Shown: positions 18,073-26,900 of the stretch, in pieces
Layout of the letters: each line of letters starts with the position of its first letter
Numbering within the stretch: the first letter of the stretch is position 1
Assembly: GCA_012727555.1 (NCBI GenBank)
Contig: JAAYGT010000154.1
Span: 1-55,583, forward strand
Direction: 5' to 3'
Length of the DNA: 55,583 nucleotides
Source: Alcaligenaceae bacterium
GTDB taxonomy: Bacteria > Pseudomonadota > Gammaproteobacteria > Burkholderiales > Burkholderiaceae_B
Position numbers and translations under genes: made by a program
Notes under the pieces: model-generated
The model's database searches: none
What the model was told of the DNA's origin: nothing
The model's input: the letters and a program-made list of their open reading frames with translations, nothing else

Positions 18073-19125
18073 ATGTCTGCCTCACTGCATGAGCTCATTA
18101 TCGATGGCACCATCGAAGGCGCCGACCTGCACAACGCCCATCTGGCAAACGCCGATCTTTCCGGCCTGCGCCTGCGCCAGGTTAATTTCCAGGGTGCTGA
18201 CCTGAGCCATGCCAACCTCAGTGAAGCCGATTTTCAAGACTGCATTCTGACCCAGGCCGATCTTCGCGATGCCACACTGCTGGAAACCTCCTTCAGCGAT
18301 TGCTCGCTGCAGGGTGCCCTTCTGGATCAGGCCAACCTGATGACCGCCACCTTCACACGCTGTTCGCTGGCTGACATTCAGGCTGAAAACGCCAACTGGT
18401 CCGCAGCAGAACTGGATACCTGCTCGCTTGACCATGCCAACCTGCAGGGCGGCAACTTCGAATGCTGCTCGCTGAAACAATGTTCGCTGGATCAGACCCG
18501 TTTCGAAAATGCACATCTTATGTACCTGATGGCTGTTTCATCGAACCTGAAAACGGCACGGTTCAATCAGAACAACATGAGCCAAGCCCTTTTTTCAGGG
18601 TCTGATCTGTCAGGCCATGCCTTTCAGGGCTGCGACCTGACACTCACCTTGTTCGACGGCGCCATTCTTGACAACACCGACTTCTCGGGTATGGAGCTTT
18701 CACAAACTATTTTCGCGGAAGCTTCGCTCAAAGGGGCCAATTTCAGCAATCTGCAGGCACAATCGGTGAGCTGGGCCATGGCCGACCTGACCGATGCCCG
18801 TTTCACTGACGCCAGAATAGAAATGTGCGAATTATCCATTGCCCGACTGGTGCGGGTGAACGCATCGAACATTCAGTTGTCTTACACACCCATGATCAAC
18901 GCTGATGCAAGCCAGTCTGTCTGGGATCACGGGAAAATCCAGTTTTGCGACCTGTCACACGCAAAACTTGACCATGCAAGCCTGCGCAATACCGTGCTCT
19001 ACCTGTGTGATATGGATAAAGTCAGCGAAGAAGGTACCCTCTGGACGGGCACCGAATTTTCCGAAGTCAACCGTACAGACCCCGAACGCCAGCAAACAGA
19101 AAACCGGAACGAGCCCTGGAACTGA
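18073..19125 (+). CDS. Pentapeptide-repeat protein, copy C2, 350 aa
   Basis: This is the paralogue of 11133-12185, exactly the same length (350 residues) and collinear. It begins ASLHELIIDGTIEGADL and continues in A(D/N)LxQ/G pentapeptides, with Cys-Ser-Leu repeats (ECCSLKQCSLDQ) in the middle. The ATG at 18073 was chosen over a TTG at 18052 because it corresponds to the copy 1 start and has ggaacc upstream. It is a soluble rod-like beta-helix without signal peptide. Position between the DUF2169 adaptor and DUF3540 matches other T6SS accessory islands, where such genes travel together. Confidence 0.85.
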   Translation: MSASLHELIIDGTIEGADLHNAHLANADLSGLRLRQVNFQGADLSHANLSEADFQDCILTQADLRDATLLETSFSDCSLQGALLDQANLMTATFTRCSLADIQAENANWSAAELDTCSLDHANLQGGNFECCSLKQCSLDQTRFENAHLMYLMAVSSNLKTARFNQNNMSQALFSGSDLSGHAFQGCDLTLTLFDGAILDNTDFSGMELSQTIFAEASLKGANFSNLQAQSVSWAMADLTDARFTDARIEMCELSIARLVRVNASNIQLSYTPMINADASQSVWDHGKIQFCDLSHAKLDHASLRNTVLYLCDMDKVSEEGTLWTGTEFSEVNRTDPERQQTENRNEPWN

Positions 19126-19174
19126 ACCCCTCGATGCATTGAACCGCACTCGCCCATTGAAACGGAACAACGTC

Positions 19175-19834
19175 ATGTCGAACACCATTGTTGCCCTCAA
19201 CGCTGCCAGAAACGAGCAAGGCAGCCAGATGATCTGTACCACCGTTGTTGGTCGGTCAGGCAAAGCCTTTCTGCTGGCTGACCCCATCTACACTCAAGCT
19301 CGACGAGCGATCAGTTGCCTGGTCGAACCCGAAGCCGGTGATACCGTGCTGCTGGCTGTGAACACACACCCCGCGCCGGCCTTCATTCTGGCCATCCTCA
19401 CGCGCGCCCACGAACAGGGCGGGGCGGTTGTGCTGCCCGGCGGGTCAACCCTGCACGACACCCAGCAAGGTCTCACCCTGAAAACGCCCAACCTGCATCT
19501 AGCCTCGGAACACAGCACTCACCTGGAAAGCCCGCAACTGCACCTGCGCGCCGAATCAGCCGATGTTCAGGTCGGGCAGATTGAAACCCGTTCGGAATCC
19601 ATCAACACCCATACCTCGACACTGACCTTGCAGGCCCGCACCGTCACGTCACAGGTGGGGCGCCTGATACAACGTGCAATCGATGTCTTCCGGCACACCG
19701 AAAAGCTTGATGAAACCCGTGCCGGACGTATGAAGATCAACGTGCAGGGGCATCACACCACACGCGCCGCACACGTTACAACACAGGCTGAAGGTTTCGT
19801 GAAAATCGACGGCCAACAAATCGATCTGGGGTAA
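19175..19834 (+). CDS. DUF3540 protein, T6SS accessory
   Basis: This 219-residue protein begins at the ATG in aacgtcATGtcg. It has the DUF3540 layout: an N-terminal beta domain with ARRAISCLVEPEAGDTVLLA, corresponding to the family's 'A.SCLl.P..GD.VLla' motif, then a beta-repeat region (LTLKTPNLHLASEHSTHLES) resembling a VgrG needle. DUF3540 genes occur almost only next to DUF2169, pentapeptide and DUF4150 genes in T6SS islands, and their biochemical role is unproven. Only three bases separate it from the DUF4150 gene, so the two probably act on the same tip. Confidence 0.8.
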   Translation: MSNTIVALNAARNEQGSQMICTTVVGRSGKAFLLADPIYTQARRAISCLVEPEAGDTVLLAVNTHPAPAFILAILTRAHEQGGAVVLPGGSTLHDTQQGLTLKTPNLHLASEHSTHLESPQLHLRAESADVQVGQIETRSESINTHTSTLTLQARTVTSQVGRLIQRAIDVFRHTEKLDETRAGRMKINVQGHHTTRAAHVTTQAEGFVKIDGQQIDLG

Positions 19835-19837
19835 ACC

Positions 19838-20230
19838 ATGTTTATTGCCACTATCCAGTCGGGTATGTCCTTTTGCTTTCCCGATGTCTGCAAAACGCCC
19901 GCACCACCCGCACCACCCGTACCCATACCTTATCCGAACACGGCACAAACCACGTTGGCCAATCCCACAGCCCTGAAAGTGCTTGTCAGCGGCTCACCCG
20001 CCCTGACAAAATCTTCCAAAATCAGTGTCAGCATGGGCGATATAACCGGGGTGGCAGGTGGCGTAAGCTCGGGATCCGTTGCCGGCCAGTGCGAATTCAC
20101 TTCTGCAAGTTTCAAGGTGAAACTTCAGGGCAAACCTGCGGTGCGTCAGCTTGACATGACCAAATCAAACAAGAGCAACACTGTGGGCTCATTGCTGCAG
20201 CCCAGCCAGGCCAAAGTCAATGCCAACTGA
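19838..20230 (+). CDS. DUF4150 / PAAR-like tip protein without effector domain
   Basis: This 130-residue protein matches the DUF4150 PAAR-like group: FCFPDVCKTPAPPAPPVPIP with the Cys-Pro-rich start, then YPNTAQ, a VSMGDITGVAGGVSSG glycine loop and a KVKLQGKPAVRQLDMT strand segment. PAAR-like proteins cap the VgrG spike. Many DUF4150 proteins carry a C-terminal toxin; this one ends right after the PAAR-like fold, so any cargo must bind separately. It is the last gene of the vgrG-accessory operon, and its stop faces a convergent gene three bases away. Confidence 0.85.
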   Translation: MFIATIQSGMSFCFPDVCKTPAPPAPPVPIPYPNTAQTTLANPTALKVLVSGSPALTKSSKISVSMGDITGVAGGVSSGSVAGQCEFTSASFKVKLQGKPAVRQLDMTKSNKSNTVGSLLQPSQAKVNAN

Positions 20231-20233
20231 CCA

Positions 20234-21040
20234 TCAGGGCTTCATTTCTTTCACGGGCCAACCGGTCTCATTCAGTTCAATGCGTTCGCCCGGATAATAT
20301 TTGAACAGGGCCGAGCGTTCCTCGCCCTGGTATTTGTAGGTGACCCGGTACGGTTTTTCCGTGTACAGAACACGGGTTGTGGGCATGCAGGTGGTTTCAA
20401 GGTAAAACTGCTGGTCCGGCAAATACACACCGGGCTGTACAGGCGCCAGCAATTCCTTGGGTGGGTTGTCGGGAAACAGCAGTTTCATCAGGCCATCGCC
20501 CAGAATACCGCCCACCATGGAAAGAATGATGGTCAGGGGCAGTTTTTCAGGCCAGAAATGCTGGGCCACCGTACCCCCCAGGTAGGCCCCGGCCACCATG
20601 CCCGGACCAGCCAGCACACCCACACCAATACCTGCTGCAATGGTGGGATAAAACCATTTCTGGCTGGGCTCGCCATAGTTGCGGGTGAAATGGTAGCCCA
20701 CCAGCCCCCCCAGCACACCGCCCAGCAAAGGCTGCCAATACTTGACAAGCCAGGGCTGGCTTTCGTATTGTCTCTGGGCCCTTTCACGGTCACTGACAAT
20801 CGTTTGCCAGCACACGTTGGTTTTTTCGGTTTTTCTGAATACTTCCTGAGTAACGGCAAGCACCGCGACCGTGTTGTCGGGTTGGCCGGAAGCAGGCCTG
20901 GAAAGCCGCTGTGAAGCAGCGTGTAACTGCAACGGTGCAAGTGCTGCACAAGAACAGCAGAAAAACATTAATAAATAACGACAAGCCGCTGATTTTTCAG
21001 GAAAAAAAATTTTCTTACCAGCCAAGGGGCATTGTGGCAT
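20234..21040 (-). CDS. Exported glycine-zipper protein of unknown function inside the T6SS locus
   Basis: I do not recognise this 268-residue protein as a named family. The N-terminus has a basic stretch, a hydrophobic core (YLLMFFCCSCAALAPL, about 23-38) and a likely cleavage site after LHA, so export is expected. The middle contains Gly-rich segments typical of glycine zippers (LLGGVLGGLVGYHF; AGIGVGVLAGPGMVAGAYLG; VGGILGDGLMKLLF). The C-terminal 70 residues are soluble with Cys and Tyr. The initiation site is uncertain because the far N-terminus is long for a signal peptide. It lies antisense between the PAAR-like gene and tssJ, is divergent from tssJ and has its own promoter region. Confidence 0.65.
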   Translation of the reverse strand: MPQCPLAGKKIFFPEKSAACRYLLMFFCCSCAALAPLQLHAASQRLSRPASGQPDNTVAVLAVTQEVFRKTEKTNVCWQTIVSDRERAQRQYESQPWLVKYWQPLLGGVLGGLVGYHFTRNYGEPSQKWFYPTIAAGIGVGVLAGPGMVAGAYLGGTVAQHFWPEKLPLTIILSMVGGILGDGLMKLLFPDNPPKELLAPVQPGVYLPDQQFYLETTCMPTTRVLYTEKPYRVTYKYQGEERSALFKYYPGERIELNETGWPVKEMKP

Positions 21041-21128
21041 AAGCTATAATCCTGCGGGCTTGGCGGGCGTATGCCAGCCTTGCGGCTAGTGTATTTATTG
21101 GCCCTTTCAATTGCAACCACTCAACCTC

Positions 21129-21833
21129 ATGTCAACACGTCTTTTGCCGCTTCTTGCAGTGCTGAGCCTCATGGTGGTTATGCAGGGTTGCGCCGCAGTG
21201 AATTCGGCCATGGGCGGTAACGACCAGAAAGAAGCCAAAGCCGAAGTCAGTTGGGATTACGCACGCGGTGCCATACAGATCGAACTGGTGGCCAACGCCG
21301 ACATGAATGCCTATTTCAACCAGGCACACACCCTGGTTCTGGGCCTGTTCCAGATCGATGACGCCAAAACATTCATGCAACTGGTCAACGATCCAAAAAC
21401 ACTCACCCAGATGCTGGCCTCCGGCAATCCGGGCAAAGAAATACTTCAACTCGACCGCTACGTGGTCAGCCCCGACAAACGCACACTGCTCACCCTGGAT
21501 CGCGTACAAGACGCAAAGTATCTGGGCGTTGTTGCCGGTTACTACAATTTCGATGCCCAGGGTGCATCACGTCTGTTCCGTATTCCGCTTAATATCCAGA
21601 AAGACGGCTGGGTGACCACCACATATACAGCGCGGCCCTCCAACCTGGCCATACGGCTTTTTCTGGGGCGCCAGCGTATCGTGAACGCCCAAAGCCTCAC
21701 CTTCGACCCCGACAAAAAGCCTGACGTTGAAACCATACCCCTCGATATCAAAAACCCTGAAATCGAGCTCACCGACAAAGAACTGGGTACGGCCGACGAA
21801 TCCTCAGGCGCCGCCATGAAACTCCGGCAATAA
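21129..21833 (+). CDS. tssJ: T6SS outer-membrane lipoprotein TssJ
   Basis: The ATG at 21129 gives a lipoprotein signal (LLPLLAVLSLMVVMQG, then Cys21). The mature domain has TssJ landmarks: an N-terminal beta-strand, NAYFNQAHTLVLGLFQIDD, YVVSPDKRTLLTLDRVQDAKYLGVVAGYY and a C-terminal YTARPSNLAIRLFLG. TssJ sits at the inner leaflet of the outer membrane and anchors TssM. At 234 residues it is longer than typical because of an acidic tail of about 40 residues after the last conserved strand. It starts the second T6SS operon (tssJKLMBC-hcp). A TATAAT at 21045-21050 lies upstream but lacks a good -35. Confidence 0.88.
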   Translation: MSTRLLPLLAVLSLMVVMQGCAAVNSAMGGNDQKEAKAEVSWDYARGAIQIELVANADMNAYFNQAHTLVLGLFQIDDAKTFMQLVNDPKTLTQMLASGNPGKEILQLDRYVVSPDKRTLLTLDRVQDAKYLGVVAGYYNFDAQGASRLFRIPLNIQKDGWVTTTYTARPSNLAIRLFLGRQRIVNAQSLTFDPDKKPDVETIPLDIKNPEIELTDKELGTADESSGAAMKLRQ

Positions 21834-21845
21834 GGAAACCCACTG

Positions 21846-23237
21846 ATGGAATTCAAAACAGGTAGCTTTTGGCACCAGGGCTTGTTTCTGCAGCCCCAAC
21901 ACTTCCAGCGCCTGGAATTGCACCAGCACTTTCTCAGAAAACCGCTCTTCGAAATGGCTCACCCGCACTTCTGGGGTGTGGGTCATCTGGAATTCGCGCC
22001 TGATTCCTTGTCGGCACGTTCTGTTGAAATCCGTTCCGCACGGTTACTGTTTCGCGATCGCACCTACATCGAATTTCCCGGCAATGCGGTCATCAGCCCG
22101 CGCTCCTTCGACAAAATCTGGAAAGACACCGATCAACCGCTTGATCTTTATCTGGGCCTGAAAAAGTTATCCACAGTCTCGCCCAATGTCACGATCACCG
22201 ATTCATTCGCGGCGGCAGGTACTGCGTCCACCCGGTTTGCCTCTGAATCCGATGGTGAACCCACCCCCGATTTCCTGGGTGAAGGCCCCCTGGCCACCAT
22301 CCCGGTGGTCATGCACGTTGTACGCATCTTTTTTGGTCCCGAACTGGAATCTCTTGACGACTACGACCTGATTCCGGTCGGGCGCCTCATGCGGGACAAC
22401 GATATTGTCAAACTGAGCCACGACTGCATTCCTCCGTGCTACGCCATGGCGGGTTCCACGGTACTGCAGGAACTGCTGCGTGATGTCCGTGACGACCTTT
22501 CCGGACGCCTGCGCCAACTGGCCGAATACAAAGCCCCGCGTGAAATCCAGCGCCAGGAAACCGACCCCGATTACTTCATTCTGCTGCAGTCCCTGCAGGC
22601 ATTGAACCGGTCGGTACCCTGGTTGAATCACCTGACCGAAACCGATCAGGTCCACCCCTGGGAAGCCTATGGTTTTCTGCGCAGTTGCGTGGGTGAAATC
22701 AGCACTTTTTCCGATACATTCGACACCAACGGACGACGCCGTGACGGCAACGATGAAGGCTTGCCCGGTTACGATCACCTGAACCCCTACGCGTGCTTCA
22801 GTGCTGCCCGTCGGGTCATCAACCAGCTGCTTACGGAAATCTCGGTGGGTCCGGAATTCCGGGTTACCCTGGAACCTGACGGCGACTATCTCACAGCCAG
22901 TGTACCCCTCGATTTCTTCGCCAGCCGCAACCGTTTTTACCTGGTGGTTCAAACCACATCGCGCAACGACTACAGCTCGGAAGACTTCGTTCACACGGCC
23001 CGTCTGGCTGCCCTCCAGGCCCTGCCCACCATGATCGCCCACGCCCTGCCCGGCATCGACATGATCGAAATCAGCACGCCTCCTCAAGGTCTGCCCCAAC
23101 GCAGCGGGGCGCGGTATTACCGCATCGAGCAAATGAGTGCCGACTGGGAACAGGTTGAGCACAGTGGCGACATTGGCCTGTTCTGGCCCGATGCCCCGGC
23201 CGATGCGCGGGCACAACTGGTGATCCTGCGAGGCTGA
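21846..23237 (+). CDS. tssK: T6SS baseplate-membrane connector TssK
   Basis: This 463-residue protein starts SFWHQGLFLQPQHFQRLELH, which contains the diagnostic TssK 'v.W.eGmfLqPqHFQ' motif. Later landmarks are AYKAPREIQRQETDPDYFIL and HPWEAYGFLRSCVGEISTF. TssK trimers link the baseplate wedges to TssL and TssM in the inner membrane. The ATG is 12 bases after the tssJ stop with AAGGAAACC before it, and the stop is two bases before tssL, so it lies within a tight operon. Length is normal to slightly long. Confidence 0.95.
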   Translation: MEFKTGSFWHQGLFLQPQHFQRLELHQHFLRKPLFEMAHPHFWGVGHLEFAPDSLSARSVEIRSARLLFRDRTYIEFPGNAVISPRSFDKIWKDTDQPLDLYLGLKKLSTVSPNVTITDSFAAAGTASTRFASESDGEPTPDFLGEGPLATIPVVMHVVRIFFGPELESLDDYDLIPVGRLMRDNDIVKLSHDCIPPCYAMAGSTVLQELLRDVRDDLSGRLRQLAEYKAPREIQRQETDPDYFILLQSLQALNRSVPWLNHLTETDQVHPWEAYGFLRSCVGEISTFSDTFDTNGRRRDGNDEGLPGYDHLNPYACFSAARRVINQLLTEISVGPEFRVTLEPDGDYLTASVPLDFFASRNRFYLVVQTTSRNDYSSEDFVHTARLAALQALPTMIAHALPGIDMIEISTPPQGLPQRSGARYYRIEQMSADWEQVEHSGDIGLFWPDAPADARAQLVILRG

Positions 23238-23239
23238 CA

Positions 23240-23926
23240 ATGAAACTGCCCGACTACTTCATTCCGCTGATTGCTTTTGTGCGATCCCTTGAGCCCGAAA
23301 GCGTCTCCGCAGAACCCCAGGACATCGCCAATGACATCGACAGTCTCATTACCCAGGCACAGAATCTGGCCCTGAAAAACGGTCTGGCAATCGAGCGATT
23401 CCAGGAAGGACTTTTCCCGGTACTGGCCTGGGCCGATGAACACATTGCCAGCAAGCATCTTTGGTCTACAGAGCATGCCTGGCAACGTTTTTTGCTGCAA
23501 CGCCGCTACTTCAGAACCGCCCTGGCAGGCCGCGAATTCTTCGACCGGCTCAGTCAGCTTGACGCCCGGGCGCACGATGTCCGCGAAGTCTATCTCATGT
23601 GCCTGTGCCTGGGCTTCCTGGGCCGTTACAGCATCACCCCCAATTCCGCTGAACTGACCAGCTTACGCATGGAACAGTATCAGCTCATTCGCGCTGCCAA
23701 CAAAGGCACGGGTACTGACGACGCCGTTCTCTTTCCCAAGGCGTATGACGCCGTCCCGATCCAGTCATCCGGAATAAACAGGGTTATTCCGGCAAGAAAA
23801 CGTTTATCCACAGCACGCATTCTGTTGTTTGTGCTGCCCCCCCTGATTCTGCTGATGGTCGCCCTCGGGCTGCATGCGGAACTGACCGAGTCCGTTGAAC
23901 TGTTCCGCGAAAAATTCAAACTATGA
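23240..23926 (+). CDS. tssL: T6SS inner-membrane protein TssL (DotU-type, short form)
   Basis: This 228-residue protein has the DotU/TssL cytoplasmic domain (PLIAFVRSLEP, then LFPVLAWADEHI and WQRFLLQRRYFRTALAGREF, and VYLMCLCLGFLGRY, which matches the 'l.clslGF.GrYr' block). It ends in one membrane helix (RILLFVLPPLILLMVALGLH). TssL with TssM forms the membrane complex. No OmpA-like peptidoglycan-binding domain follows the membrane helix, unlike extended TssL proteins. The LysM domain on the adjacent TssM may compensate. The stop overlaps the tssM start (ATGA). Confidence 0.93.
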   Translation: MKLPDYFIPLIAFVRSLEPESVSAEPQDIANDIDSLITQAQNLALKNGLAIERFQEGLFPVLAWADEHIASKHLWSTEHAWQRFLLQRRYFRTALAGREFFDRLSQLDARAHDVREVYLMCLCLGFLGRYSITPNSAELTSLRMEQYQLIRAANKGTGTDDAVLFPKAYDAVPIQSSGINRVIPARKRLSTARILLFVLPPLILLMVALGLHAELTESVELFREKFKL

Positions 23927-26900
23927 AAGCGTTTCTCACTTTCCTGCTCTGGTGTGTGGTACTGGTTGCCCTGGGCATCTTCAGTTGGGGGCTGGCCCTG
24001 TATCTGGCCTGGCCTCTATGGGGGGGGCTCACCTTCTTCTTCGGCATCATCGGCTTGTATTTCGGTATCAGGCTGGCACGACGTCTATGGCTCATTTCCC
24101 GCTCACGGGTGAAGTTGGCTGCATCTGAAAAAGCAGGGCGTGCACAGCACGCCGACACCTCTGGCCACCTGAACGACATCACACTCAAGTGGAAAGAAGC
24201 CATACGCACGCTGCGCGAATCCAGTTTGCGTCGTTTCGGCAACCCGGTCTACGCCTTACCCTGGTTCATGGTGGTGGGTGAACCCGGTGCAGGAAAAACC
24301 TCTGCAATCACCCGCTCACGACTTGCATCGCTGAACAAAAGCGTCAGCCAGTTCGACCCGATCACCACCACACTCAATTGCGACTGGTGGTTTTTCAATC
24401 GTGCCGTGGTCATTGACACCGCAGGTCGCTATGTTTCCCCCTCGGGCACCCCTGAAGACCAGGCTGAATGGGAACGCATGCTGGAGCTGCTGGCCAAGTA
24501 CCGTTCCCGCGAAGGCCTGAACGGACTGGTGCTGGCCATTGATGCGCACGATCTGCTCAATCCGTCCGACGACACGCTCGAACGTCGCGGCCATGTCATC
24601 CGTGAACGTATCGATCAACTGATACGTTTGTTCGACAAACGCTTCCCGATTTTCATTCTGGTCACCCAATGCGATTCTGTCTTTGGTTTTGATGCCTGGG
24701 CAAATGCGCTGCCACCCGAAGCGCTCAGCCAGGCCATGGGCTATACCGGCCCGCTGGAACAGGGCGATGAAGCCGAATCCCGTTTCCTGACCAACGCCTT
24801 CGATCATATTGGCAACCGGTTACGCAGCATACGCCTCGACATGGGTGTCAAGGGTGTCGACCTGAATCCCGAACTGCTGCTGTTCCCGTCCGAACTCGAC
24901 CGGCTCCGCCCAGGCTTGCAACGATTCCTGACAGCCGGCATGGGTAATAACCCCTACCTTGAACAACCCATGCTCAGGGGTATCTTCCTGAGCAGTGCCT
25001 GCCAGACCGGTGCCACCGAACCGAATGCCCTGTCGCACCTGATCAAAACCACCCGCACAACAACCCCGGCAGAAAAGGGCCTGTTCCTGCACGACTTCTT
25101 CGAGCGGGTTCTGCCGGCCGACCGCTGGAATACACTGCCAACAATCATCGTTGACCGCTGGCGTCAGGCCACACGCAACCTGGCTGCCATTGTATGGGTC
25201 AGCCTGTTTGCCACCGCGTTGGTGTTTCTGCTGGTTTCCTTCTACCAGACACGTGGCAGCCTGCGTGAAATCGAGTCGCGCTATCCCAGCCTGGCACTGA
25301 CCGAAAACGGCAAGCCTGAAGATCTTATCTACACGCTGTACAAGGCACTGAACCTCACTGATTTCATTCTTGAACGTGAAAAGGCATGGCAAACACGCTG
25401 GCTGGCCTTCAGCCCTGAAATCACACGCCTTGAACAAGACATCAAGGACGAATACGTCAAGGGCTATCAGCGTTTTCTTGCCACTAACAACTACAACGAC
25501 CTGTTCCCGAAAATCCTTGCACGTGAAACCGGTAGTCCACTGTATGCCAGTACCATCCTGGGCATGGTCAGGAACATCAATGTTTCTCAGGCTCGCATCA
25601 ACGGCGCCGATTACGACCAACTGCTGGCCATGCCCCAGTTCCCGGCGGAAATCGCTCACGAACTGCAACCCGGTCTGCCACCGGAAATCGTCAATTCAAC
25701 ACATCGCATGATCGTGGCCTACAAGGCCTGGAGCAAGCCGGATGATCCTGTGTTACGCGCCAACATGGAACGCGACCGCGAAACGCTTGCACGTATCGTG
25801 ATGCAATCCCCCCATCTGGAATGGTTGTTGCCCTGGGCCAATCAGTTGCCCAGTCTGAAACCGGTCACGCTGCGCGAATTCTGGTTGCCCGGTTCACAAG
25901 GCAAAAACGAAGGCATGATCGAACCATCCCTGACCCGCCAGGGTGAACACGTGCTGAACAGCTTCCTGCAGGAACTGGGCCAGGCCTTCAACTTCTCGCC
26001 CGAGTTCCAGATCAAACGAGGCGCCTTCGAGGCCTGGTACCAGGCTGAACGCATCAACACCTGGAAAAGCTTTGCCTGGTCATTCAACAACGGCGAACAA
26101 CTGCTGGCCAATGAACCGGCCTGGCGCGACATGCTTACCCGCATCGATACCTCGTCCAGTCCTTACTACCGTTTCTTCGAACGCCTGAAAGACGAATTTT
26201 CCGGCCTGCGCAGCGATCAACTTCCCAACTGGCTGCTGTTTGCCCGCGACTTCAGTGCCATGCGGCGCGTTGCGGCCTCTCAGAACACCTTCGACAAGGC
26301 TGGTGCCGTTGCCGGTACCATCAATACAGTAGGTGAACGCATCATTCGACAAACCGTTGATCAGCGTGCATTCACATCAGGCGACACAATCCAGAGCACC
26401 ATCAAAGGCGTTCAGGCCTACGGCGACTTCATGCGCAGTTTCGATTCTGCCGCATCGGAAGCGCTTGCCGGTGACGGCCAAGCCTACCAGTTGGCCTCCG
26501 ATTATTTCGCGATCAGCAGCAATCCCGAGGTCAAGACTTCAGTGCTTCAGAACACTCAGGATGCGCTCGATGTTTTCAGAAAGACATCCGGCTATAACAG
26601 TCCAGACGACCAGGTGATCTGGCAACTGGTCGGCGGGCCGCTGCAGCTGCTCACCCGCTACAGCCTTGAACAGGCTTCATGCAGCGTACAGAAAGAATGG
26701 GAGCGTTCGGTCTTGTGGAAAACCCAGATGGCCGTCAGCCCGCGTGAAATCAATGATCAGCTGTTCGGCGACAAAGGCTCGGTCTGGGCTTTTGCCGACG
26801 GCCCGGCCAAACCCTTCGTCCAGCAGAAGTCCACCGGATTCTCGGCCGTACGCAAACAAGACTACACCTTCCCATTCAGCACAGGTTTCATACCCTTCCT

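Noticed and set aside
10200-19000. Regular repeats in this region as a CRISPR array or DNA-level satellite
   Set aside because: The period is 15 bases within open frames and encodes A(D/N)Lxx pentapeptides; there are no spacers and the DNA repeats are degenerate.
25511-25540. GCACGTGAAACC in tssM as a parS site
   Set aside because: The left half site is missing and the position is conserved coding sequence.
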